In this document: one piece after another, positions 1 to 4,995 of the stretch
Layout: every line of letters begins with the position of its first letter
Numbering within the stretch: position 1 is the first letter of the stretch
From: Comamonadaceae bacterium
GTDB taxonomy: Bacteria > Pseudomonadota > Gammaproteobacteria > Burkholderiales > Burkholderiaceae_C
Length of the DNA: 6,940 nucleotides
Direction: 5' to 3'
Assembly (NCBI GenBank): GCA_947454585.1
Contig: CANGML010000090.1
Coordinates: 1 to 6,940, forward strand
Notes under the pieces: generated by a model
The model's input: only the letters and a program-made list of their open reading frames with translations
What the model was told of the DNA's origin: nothing
The model's database searches: none
Position numbers and translations under genes: made by a program

Positions 1-150
1 CATCGCACCACCAGGCGGGAACGGAACAATCCAGCGGATGGGTTTTTCTGGGTAGGCTGCATGCACAGATGAAATTGCAAACCAACCTAAGGCTGCAACC
101 GCAAGCCATTTCAAGATGACGTTATTGACAAATCTATGAATTTTCATCAT
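1..150 (-). CDS. Bug/TctC-family periplasmic solute-binding protein, N-terminal part (cut by window edge)
   Basis: The first 50 codons are present and the gene continues off the left edge. The product starts with a clear Sec signal peptide: a basic start (MMKIHR, Lys14), a hydrophobic core at about residues 15-28 (LAVAALGWFAISS) and a likely cleavage site after Val-His-Ala (about residue 31). The mature end reads AYPEKPIRWIVPFPPGGAM, the N-terminal signature of Bug/TctC extracytoplasmic receptors. These bind carboxylates and related solutes and may serve tripartite tricarboxylate transporters. The start is ATGATG. The GAGG overlapping the catC stop lies only 2 bases from the first ATG but 5 from the second (147), so the second may be the true start. 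The catC stop lies 4 bases upstream, so the gene is probably co-transcribed and translationally coupled with catBC. The ligand cannot be told from this fragment; an aromatic acid or pathway intermediate is an inference from context only. Confidence 0.87.
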   Translation of the reverse strand, partial: MMKIHRFVNNVILKWLAVAALGWFAISSVHAAYPEKPIRWIVPFPPGGAM

Positions 151-154
151 GACC

Positions 155-433
155 TCAAACAATGGAAGATGGGTGCTGAGCCAAAGGCGTGACATGGATC
201 TCCATGTATGGAAACAGAGGCAACGCAGAAAGAAGCTGATGCAACTCATCGTTTGAACCCACATCAAACACGCTGTAGTTGGCGTACTCACCGACGACAC
301 GCCACAAATGGACCCAACGTCCGTCACGCTGCAGCTCTTGCGAATACGCTTTTTCGCGAGTCTTAATTTCATCCATCTGTTTTGGGTCTGAACCAGTAGG
401 AATACGAACATCCATACGCACGAGATACAACAT
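155..433 (-). CDS. catC: Muconolactone delta-isomerase
   Basis: This 92-residue cytoplasmic enzyme converts muconolactone to 3-oxoadipate enol-lactone, the third step after catechol in the ortho-cleavage pathway. Family members are about 92-96 residues and form oligomers of small ferredoxin-like subunits. Visible family features are the MLYLVRMDV start, the HLWRVVGEYANYSVFDV block (residues 42-58), LPLFPYM (71-77) and HPSSI near the C-terminus (87-91). The C-terminus is a few residues shorter than the Pseudomonas enzyme as I remember it. The start is supported by a strong AAGGAG (440-445) six bases upstream. It lies 38 bases after catB on the same strand with no terminator between, and 4 bases before the Bug gene, so the three genes look like one transcription unit. 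Confidence 0.96.
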   Translation of the reverse strand: MLYLVRMDVRIPTGSDPKQMDEIKTREKAYSQELQRDGRWVHLWRVVGEYANYSVFDVGSNDELHQLLSALPLFPYMEIHVTPLAQHPSSIV

Positions 434-471
434 TAATTTCTCCTTGGGTTAATTGGCTGATTTCAGGACGC

Positions 472-1632
472 TTATTTGCGTCCAAGATCAAAATGTGTGG
501 GATTCAAGCCTTGCTTTGACCTGTCGAAGCGATCGAGCTTTTTCTCATCTATCGTGACGCCAAATCCGGGACCATCTGGAATATGCAAATCGAAGTCTTT
601 AACAATCATGGGGTTTTCGACAATGTCGTCAACCAGCAGTTGCGGACCGAACAATTCGCAACCATGGTGCTTACCTGGGAGCGTCGAGAAAACGTGGGCC
701 GATGCAGCACTGCCCAGCGATGTCTCGAGCATCGTGCCGCCATACCAATCGATGTCAGCAGCCTCGGCAACCGCAGCAACTTTGCGTGTGCGAAGTAAGC
801 CACCATGCTTTGCCACTTTCAATGAAAAAACCTGTGATGCGTTTTGTTTTGACAACATGAGTGCATCTTGTGGCGTACAAACGCTCTCATCTGCCATGAT
901 GAGCGTGCGCATCTGCATTCCGACCAACGAGGCCAAACCTTCAATGTTCCACTTTGCAACAGGCTGTTCAATCAAGTCGACTCCTGCATCAGCCAACTCG
1001 GGAACATAGCGTCTAGCCGAATTGCCATCCCAAGCTTGATTGACATCAACCGTGAATCGTGCTTTTCCGGCCAATTCGCGCGCGATGGCGCTGACCAGTG
1101 CGACATCTTCTTGAGGTGAACGTGCGCCAATTTTTATTTTGAAGATGCGGTGACGCCGCTCTTCTAGCTTTCGGTAAGCCTCTTCTAGATCTTTGGCAAT
1201 ATCACCCGTCGCCAAAGTCCAAGCCAAAGGCAACCGCTCATGCAACTTGCCGCCTAGCAACTGCCAGGCTGGCAAATCATTAGACCGTGCCACTGCATCA
1301 ATGAGCGCCATTTCAACGGCACTCTTAGCGAAGTAGTTGCCACGACAACTCTTATCCATCCGCTGCAAAATCGCTTCAAACCCACTCGCCTCTTGGTTGA
1401 GAACTACTGGCGTTAAATACGACTTGACTGCATGCAAGATGCTCTCAGGGGATTCTTCATTCCAAGACGCACCACCAATAGTGGCAGCCTCGCCCCATCC
1501 CACTGCGCCGTCAGATAGCTCGATCCGCACTATGCAATAGCTTTGTTGCTGTATAGAGCCAAAGGACAGCTTATGAGGCCGAACAGTTGGAATATCGATG
1601 ATGCGGGGTTGCAGCGAAATGATTTGAGGCAT
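472..1632 (-). CDS. catB: Muconate cycloisomerase (cis,cis-muconate lactonising enzyme)
   Basis: The product, 386 residues from the chosen start, lactonises cis,cis-muconate to muconolactone. It belongs to the enolase superfamily, muconate-lactonising subgroup: an N-terminal capping domain, then a TIM barrel. With Met at 1632 as residue 1, visible active-site elements are the catalytic KxK in FKIKIGA (165, 167), the metal ligands Asp196 (VDVNQ), Glu222 (IEQP) and Asp248 (ADES), the second lysine motif LKVAKHGG (272-275), and the YGGTMLE and CELFGP blocks. The reading frame runs back to a GTG at 1716 with 28 further residues. I prefer ATG 1632 because MPQIISLQPRIIDIPTVRPHKL aligns with the start of known CatB proteins (about 370-375 residues) and the likely promoter lies almost at the GTG. 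No good Shine-Dalgarno site precedes 1632. A C-terminal tail of about 13 residues (ending HFDLGRK) exceeds the Pseudomonas enzyme. A chloromuconate cycloisomerase is possible but less likely beside ben genes. Confidence 0.95.
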   Translation of the reverse strand: MPQIISLQPRIIDIPTVRPHKLSFGSIQQQSYCIVRIELSDGAVGWGEAATIGGASWNEESPESILHAVKSYLTPVVLNQEASGFEAILQRMDKSCRGNYFAKSAVEMALIDAVARSNDLPAWQLLGGKLHERLPLAWTLATGDIAKDLEEAYRKLEERRHRIFKIKIGARSPQEDVALVSAIARELAGKARFTVDVNQAWDGNSARRYVPELADAGVDLIEQPVAKWNIEGLASLVGMQMRTLIMADESVCTPQDALMLSKQNASQVFSLKVAKHGGLLRTRKVAAVAEAADIDWYGGTMLETSLGSAASAHVFSTLPGKHHGCELFGPQLLVDDIVENPMIVKDFDLHIPDGPGFGVTIDEKKLDRFDRSKQGLNPTHFDLGRK

Positions 1633-1728
1633 AGCGTCTGATTCAGGCGTGAATTTAGGGTTTATGTTTCTTGCTCTTTTGTCATGCACCGATTTGAAAA
1701 AATCAAAATTCAGCACATTGACCGAGCA

Positions 1729-1757
1729 ATCCTATGAGTCACTAATCAATTGATCAA
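1729..1757 (-). promoter_or_regulatory. Candidate catB promoter
   Basis: On the minus strand TTGATC (1757-1752) and TAGGAT (1734-1729) are separated by 17 bases, each matching 4 of 6 consensus positions of a sigma-70 promoter. Transcription would begin near 1722, leaving a leader of about 90 bases before ATG 1632. The dyad centred at 1787 then lies at about -65, the usual position of the LysR-type recognition site at an activated promoter. This is inferred from motif geometry; no transcript data are available. Confidence 0.45.
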
Positions 1758-1778
1758 ATGATTTATTTAGAACATAAT
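1750..1778 (+). promoter_or_regulatory. Candidate promoter of the CynR-like regulator gene
   Basis: TTGATC (1750-1755) and CATAAT (1773-1778, 5 of 6 matches) are separated by exactly 17 bases. Transcription would begin near 1785, about 24 bases before ATG 1809. The -35 element is the same palindrome, TTGATCAA, that supplies the catB -35 on the other strand, so the two promoters are back to back. The -10 element lies inside the dyad at 1770-1782, which fits autorepression by the regulator. Confidence 0.45.
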
Positions 1779-1795
1779 GTTCGTTTAAATCGAAC
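1770..1795. promoter_or_regulatory. Two overlapping dyads, probable LysR-type operator
   Basis: GAACAT-A-ATGTTC (1770-1782) is a perfect 13-base inverted repeat. GTTCGTTTAAATCGAAC (1779-1795) is a 17-base inverted repeat with one mismatched pair and contains the T-N11-A pattern (T1781, A1793) of LysR-family sites. The two share GTTC. They lie in the divergent gap between catB and the regulator gene at 1809, upstream of the catB promoter candidate and over the start region of the regulator. The CynR-like regulator encoded next door is the natural candidate to bind here; this is an inference. Confidence 0.55.
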
Positions 1796-1808
1796 TATTT
1801 ATTGCGCA

Positions 1809-2705
1809 ATGGAACTTCGACAACTTAGATACTTCCTCAGCCTTGCCGAAACTGAGCATCTCACGCAGTCTGCGCAAGCTCTTTTTATCACCCAATCCAC
1901 GCTGTCCCACGGTTTACGTCAATTGGAAGATGAGCTAGGGACGGTATTGTTTGATCGCATTGGACGTGGCCTCAAAATTTCTCAAGCTGGATTGGCCTAC
2001 AAAAGTTTTGTAGGTAGAGCATTACAAGAGTTAGAAGCAGGTCGCATGGCGCTCGCTCAATTGAATGGTCTGCAATCCGGGACATTGACCGTCGGCGTTA
2101 TTCCAACCTTCATGGATACCCTTGTGCCTGCTGCTGTGGCGCACTTCAGTGCAAGCTACCCTGGCATTCGTGTTTCGATTCGTGATCTTCGCGCTGATCT
2201 GATTGAAAAACACTTGATCTCAGGTCAACTCGATGTGGGTATTGCGTTCCATCCAACTCAACATACCGAAATTGATACCGAGCATTTGTTCAGCGAACAG
2301 TTGCAGCTGCTCGTCAGTGTGGATCACCGTTTGGCCAAACGCCGCTCGTTGCGGATGCAAGATTTAAAAAACGTCCCTTTGTGTTTGCTGCCCAAAAGTT
2401 TTGCGACACGGCGAATGCTTGATGAAGCTTTTAAATCAGCAGAGATCTCCCCCGAGGTCCGCGTCGAGATGGAGTCCGTCAATGCATTGATCGAGGCCTG
2501 CAAAACGGGAACGCTGGCCACGATCGTTCCTGAAAGAGCCGCTTCTATGAACAAGACGCAATATCGGGCAATTTCATTGATCGCCCCACAGCCGGTGCGA
2601 CACGCTGGGATTTTGTGGCGTAAGGGCGCTTCACGCTCAATGGCAGCCCAAGCCTTCGTCAAGGAGCTGGGAAGTCAGACACAAAGTGGCAGCAAATTTA
2701 GTTAG
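1809..2705 (+). CDS. LysR-family transcriptional regulator, CynR-like, divergent from catB
   Basis: This 298-residue protein has an N-terminal winged helix-turn-helix (residues 1-60, MELRQLRYFLSLAETEHLTQ then TLSHGLRQLEDELG), a linker helix (about 60-88) and a two-lobed effector domain from GTLTVGVIPT (91-100), with LDVGIAF (141-147) and a C-terminal lobe containing LLPKSFATRRMLDEAF (193-208). The effector domain resembles CynR-type regulators more than CatM, BenM or CatR. The frame is open back to 1758, but the LysR fold begins at Met 1809, so I start there; there is no clear Shine-Dalgarno site. Divergence from catB suggests control of catBC, possibly with muconate as effector, but its distance from the classical cat regulators makes both points uncertain. 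The stop overlaps the end of the convergent regulator gene by 8 bases. Confidence 0.9.
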   Translation: MELRQLRYFLSLAETEHLTQSAQALFITQSTLSHGLRQLEDELGTVLFDRIGRGLKISQAGLAYKSFVGRALQELEAGRMALAQLNGLQSGTLTVGVIPTFMDTLVPAAVAHFSASYPGIRVSIRDLRADLIEKHLISGQLDVGIAFHPTQHTEIDTEHLFSEQLQLLVSVDHRLAKRRSLRMQDLKNVPLCLLPKSFATRRMLDEAFKSAEISPEVRVEMESVNALIEACKTGTLATIVPERAASMNKTQYRAISLIAPQPVRHAGILWRKGASRSMAAQAFVKELGSQTQSGSKFS

Positions 2706-3702
2706 ACGACAGTTTTTGACTGGATCCGCGTTTACGGCTCACTTTTGTAGAAGTAGTAATGGGAGCCTCTTTACTCAATCGGGACGGAAATGCATTGTTC
2801 TCCAGGTCTAACCATGGGGGATTCTCGGCATACATCTCTACGATCAGTTCTTTGATGGCTGCGATGTACCACGAATCATCATTCAGACGATGACTCAAGA
2901 TAATCGGAGAAGTCGCACGCTCATCTTCGATGACGCGGTACACCAGATCGGACCTAGCGCGAGCCGCTGCAGGAATAATGCACACACCCATTTCTGATGC
3001 AACTAAACCGAGAGCAGCTTGTATCTCACGAACTTCGTGAATTTCACCGAGGTGGATGCCTTGATCGTGAATCAAGCTCAAGACGTGATCTGCATAACTT
3101 GGTCGTGGATCCTTGGGGAAAACAATCAGATTCTGATTGACCAACTCCTTCAAACTGATCCTGCCACGGACGTTCGCTAAGGGAGAACTTGGCGGCAAGG
3201 CAAGAACCAAACGCTCCTCCCTTAAAACCACGCGAGCCACTGACGTGTCGCCAGTTCGGATCCGCCCAAATCCCAAATCGATACGCCCAGATTTCAGCTC
3301 GGTGATCTGATGCACCGAACTCAAATCGACCAAATGAAGATCAGTTTCGGGGTAGCGCTTGCGAAACATGCGAATCAGCATAGGAAGGCCGCCGTACAAA
3401 GTCGATGCAACGTAGGCAATGGAAATGGATTGGCGTCGATCTTGGCCAACGCGTTTGGCACCCGCTTTCATCTGTTCGACCCGATGAAGCACCTGCAAGG
3501 CCTCTTCGTAAAAAACGCGCCCCGCGTCGGTCAAACGCAATGGTCTAGTGCTGCGTTGAATCAACACAACCCCGAGCTCCTCTTCAAGCAGCTGAATCTG
3601 CCGACTCAGAGGTGGCTGTGCAATGTGCATTTGCTCAGCTGCACGCGTGAAATTCTTGGTCGTAGCAACCGCTACGAAATAACGTATCTGACGAAGATCC
3701 AT
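2698..3702 (-). CDS. LysR-family transcriptional activator, BenM/CatM-like, divergent from catA
   Basis: This 334-residue regulator closely resembles BenM and CatM, which respond to cis,cis-muconate (BenM also to benzoate) and activate ben and cat genes. From Met 3702: helix-turn-helix at 1-60 (FTRAAEQMHIAQPPLSRQIQ), linker helix about 60-88, effector domain from about residue 92. Blocks shared with BenM are IDLGFGRI (141-148), HEVREIQAALGLVAS (222-236) and MYAENPPW (290-297). Ser100 and Ser129 align with the muconate-site residues Ser99 and Thr128 of BenM. Arg161 and Tyr291 align with Arg160 and Tyr293 of the BenM benzoate site, judged by eye from memory of BenM. A tail of about 30 residues rich in Ser, Thr, Lys and Arg (to 334) extends past the usual end near 304. 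The frame is open back to GTG 3771, but homology starts at 3702; no clear Shine-Dalgarno site. It probably controls catA-benABC and itself. BenM or CatR/CatM would be reasonable names, so I give no symbol. Confidence 0.92.
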   Translation of the reverse strand: MDLRQIRYFVAVATTKNFTRAAEQMHIAQPPLSRQIQLLEEELGVVLIQRSTRPLRLTDAGRVFYEEALQVLHRVEQMKAGAKRVGQDRRQSISIAYVASTLYGGLPMLIRMFRKRYPETDLHLVDLSSVHQITELKSGRIDLGFGRIRTGDTSVARVVLREERLVLALPPSSPLANVRGRISLKELVNQNLIVFPKDPRPSYADHVLSLIHDQGIHLGEIHEVREIQAALGLVASEMGVCIIPAAARARSDLVYRVIEDERATSPIILSHRLNDDSWYIAAIKELIVEMYAENPPWLDLENNAFPSRLSKEAPITTSTKVSRKRGSSQKLSSN

Positions 3703-3710
3703 TAGGGTAA

Positions 3711-3731
3711 ACCATACCCGCGAGATATGGT
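3711..3731. promoter_or_regulatory. Perfect 6-base dyad, probable BenM/CatM-type operator
   Basis: ACCATA (3711-3716) and TATGGT (3726-3731) are perfect inverted repeats 9 bases apart, with T-N11-A spacing (T3715, A3727). The core reads ATAC-N7-ATAT, one mismatch from the ATAC-N7-GTAT site known for BenM and CatM. It lies 8 bases upstream of the regulator start at 3702, so binding would affect the regulator's own expression. A catA start near 3784 would put the dyad at about -63. Confidence 0.55.
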
Positions 3732-3771
3732 GCGTTGTAAGTTGCTGATTTTTAACACAAAAACCGCACAC

Positions 3772-3808
3772 TATATGCGCAGGGTATTGATACGGATGAA
3801 TTTGGTAT
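3772..3808 (+). promoter_or_regulatory. Candidate catA promoter region with GTAT/ATAC half-sites
   Basis: A weak -10 element, TATATG (3772-3777), lies 51 bases to the right of the centre of the 3711-3731 dyad, with no good -35, as is common for activator-dependent promoters. Just downstream are GTAT (3784-3787), ATAC (3790-3793) and GTAT (3805-3808), the half-site words of BenM/CatM operators but at non-standard spacing. If this promoter is right, catA has a leader of about 157 bases. The rest of the gap between the regulator and catA (3703-3940) holds no open reading frame that I would call a gene. Confidence 0.3.
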
Positions 3809-3902
3809 TGGATTGATTGATAGCACTGCCATTTAATTCAACCCATGCAACAAACACGTTAACTAACTAAGACAGTTTTTTGCAATGTGAAGGTGGCTTC
3901 CC

Positions 3903-3918
3903 CCAAGCAACCAAGCAA
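3903..3918. repeat. Tandem 8-base repeat in the catA leader
   Basis: CCAAGCAA occurs twice head to tail (3903-3910 and 3911-3918), ending 11 bases before the catA Shine-Dalgarno site. The second copy runs into CAATACCAA (3916-3924), which is the reverse complement of TTGGTATTG at 3802-3810. The pair could form a 9-base long-range stem in the transcript. Function is unknown. Confidence 0.6.
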
Positions 3919-3940
3919 TACCAACCTCTAGGAGATAACC

Positions 3941-4876
3941 ATGACAGTTCAAATTTTCAAAACAAATGAAGTTCAAGATTTTTTAAAGATCGCTAGTGGC
4001 ATGACGCAAAAAGGCGGCAATCCACGCACCAAAACCATCATTCATCGAATCCTTTCTGACCTGTTCAAGGCCATCGAAGACTTAGACATCACATCGGATG
4101 AATACTGGGCAGGTGTTGCATACCTGAATCAACTTGGCGCACGAAGCGAGGCAGGCTTGCTTTCACCTGGTTTGGGACTGGACCGTTATTTCGACATGCG
4201 AATGGACGCCGAAGACGCTGCACTTGGCATGACCAACGGCACACCACGCGCGATCGAAGGCCCTCTTTACGTCGCTGGAGCGCCTGTCGTTCATGGCTTT
4301 ACACGATTAGATGATGGTAGCGATACAGCAGGTAAAACTCTCATCATGCACGGTACTGTGTTTGGTGCAGATGGCAAGCCTGTTTCAAATGCATCTGTTG
4401 AAGTCTGGCACGCCAACACCAAGGGGTTCTATTCTCACTTTGATCCCACTGGCGAGCAAAAGGCCTTCAACATGCGCCGCACAATCATGACCGATGCACA
4501 GGGTCGTTATAAGTTCCAGAGCATCGTGCCAGTTGGGTATGGCTGCCCACCCGATGGGCCAACACAGGCGTTGCTGAATCAGTTGGGTCGTCATGGCAAT
4601 CGACCTGCACACATCCATTTCTTTGTGACAGCAGATGGCCACCGCAAGTTGACAACACAAATCAACATTGATGGTGACCCATTGGTAAATGATGACTTCG
4701 CCTACGCAACCCGAGACGGCTTGGTTCCCCCAGTTGTTGAACACGCGGACGAAGCCAGCATCAAAGCGCATGGCCTGAGTGGCCCATTCTGTGAAATCAA
4801 ATTCGACATGACGCTGAGCCCCTTGGTCAATGGCTCAGACAACCAGATCGTTGAGCGCCCTCGCCTAGCAGCCTGA
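3941..4876 (+). CDS. catA: Catechol 1,2-dioxygenase (intradiol, Fe(III))
   Basis: This 311-residue cytoplasmic enzyme cleaves catechol between its hydroxyl groups to cis,cis-muconate. An N-terminal helical dimerisation/linker domain (about 1-105) precedes the intradiol beta-sandwich ([23 protein letters not shown], about 137-159, then on to about 290). All four Fe(III) ligands are present: Tyr164 (KGFYSHF), Tyr200 (PVGYGCP), His224 and His226 (RPAHIHFF), together with the conserved Arg221. These numbers equal those I recall for Acinetobacter CatA. Length is normal. The start is fixed by AGGAG (3930-3934) six bases upstream. It is separated from catBC by the two regulator genes and instead leads the ben genes, with 119 bases before benA, so catechol cleavage is probably co-induced with benzoate oxidation. 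A chlorocatechol dioxygenase is unlikely given length and neighbours. Confidence 0.97.
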   Translation: MTVQIFKTNEVQDFLKIASGMTQKGGNPRTKTIIHRILSDLFKAIEDLDITSDEYWAGVAYLNQLGARSEAGLLSPGLGLDRYFDMRMDAEDAALGMTNGTPRAIEGPLYVAGAPVVHGFTRLDDGSDTAGKTLIMHGTVFGADGKPVSNASVEVWHANTKGFYSHFDPTGEQKAFNMRRTIMTDAQGRYKFQSIVPVGYGCPPDGPTQALLNQLGRHGNRPAHIHFFVTADGHRKLTTQINIDGDPLVNDDFAYATRDGLVPPVVEHADEASIKAHGLSGPFCEIKFDMTLSPLVNGSDNQIVERPRLAA

Positions 4877-4883
4877 TCTTCAA

Positions 4884-4965
4884 CCGAGGTGGTGTACCGA
4901 ATGACTTTCATTTAGCACGCCACCTAGGTATGACGACATACGAAAGACCGCAACCTCAGTTGCGG
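4884..4965 (+). other. Structured catA-benA intercistronic spacer (three possible hairpins)
   Basis: Hairpin A pairs 4884-4895 with 4917-4928 around the core AGGTGG/CCACCT, with one mismatch and one G-U pair. Hairpin B is GTATG-ACGA-CATAC (4928-4941); it shares base 4928 with A. Hairpin C is CCGCAAC-CTCA-GTTGCGG (4948-4965), a perfect 7-base stem with a 4-base loop. No run of T follows any of them, so they are not typical intrinsic terminators. The segment from 4966 to the benA start, including the ribosome binding site, stays unpaired. A role in mRNA processing, stability or differential expression of catA and benABC is possible but inferred. Confidence 0.45.
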
Positions 4966-4995
4966 CGGATGCCCCTACCCAAAGGAAACACCCCA

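Noticed and set aside
476..1009. 177-codon plus-strand open frame opposite catB
   Set aside because: It is antisense to a clear catB with all catalytic motifs, has no family resemblance and no ribosome binding site; it mirrors the codon pattern of catB.
1758..1808. Longer N-terminus of the CynR-like regulator
   Set aside because: The LysR helix-turn-helix domain starts at Met 1809, and the extra codons lie over the promoter and dyads.
2324..2662. 112-codon minus-strand open frame inside the CynR-like regulator
   Set aside because: Antisense shadow of a well-supported LysR gene, with no recognisable domain.
3310..3705. 131-codon plus-strand open frame opposite the BenM-like regulator
   Set aside because: Antisense to the helix-turn-helix and effector domain coding region; no family features.
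4385..4771. 128-codon minus-strand open frame inside catA
   Set aside because: Antisense to the catalytic domain of CatA; cysteine-rich, atypical composition and no upstream signals.
4928..4941. GTATG-ACGA-CATAC as a BenM operator for benA
   Set aside because: The half-sites are in the inverted order and at the wrong spacing for ATAC-N7-GTAT, and no promoter follows; a small RNA hairpin is the simpler reading.
4948..4965. Perfect hairpin as an intrinsic terminator after catA
   Set aside because: It is followed by CGGATGCCCC rather than a T-run, and benABC downstream has no convincing promoter of its own.
4930..4995. Longer benA N-terminus starting at ATG 4930
   Set aside because: The 22 extra residues are not found in BenA proteins as I know them, the segment overlaps the hairpins of the spacer, and ATG 4996 has an AGGA site.
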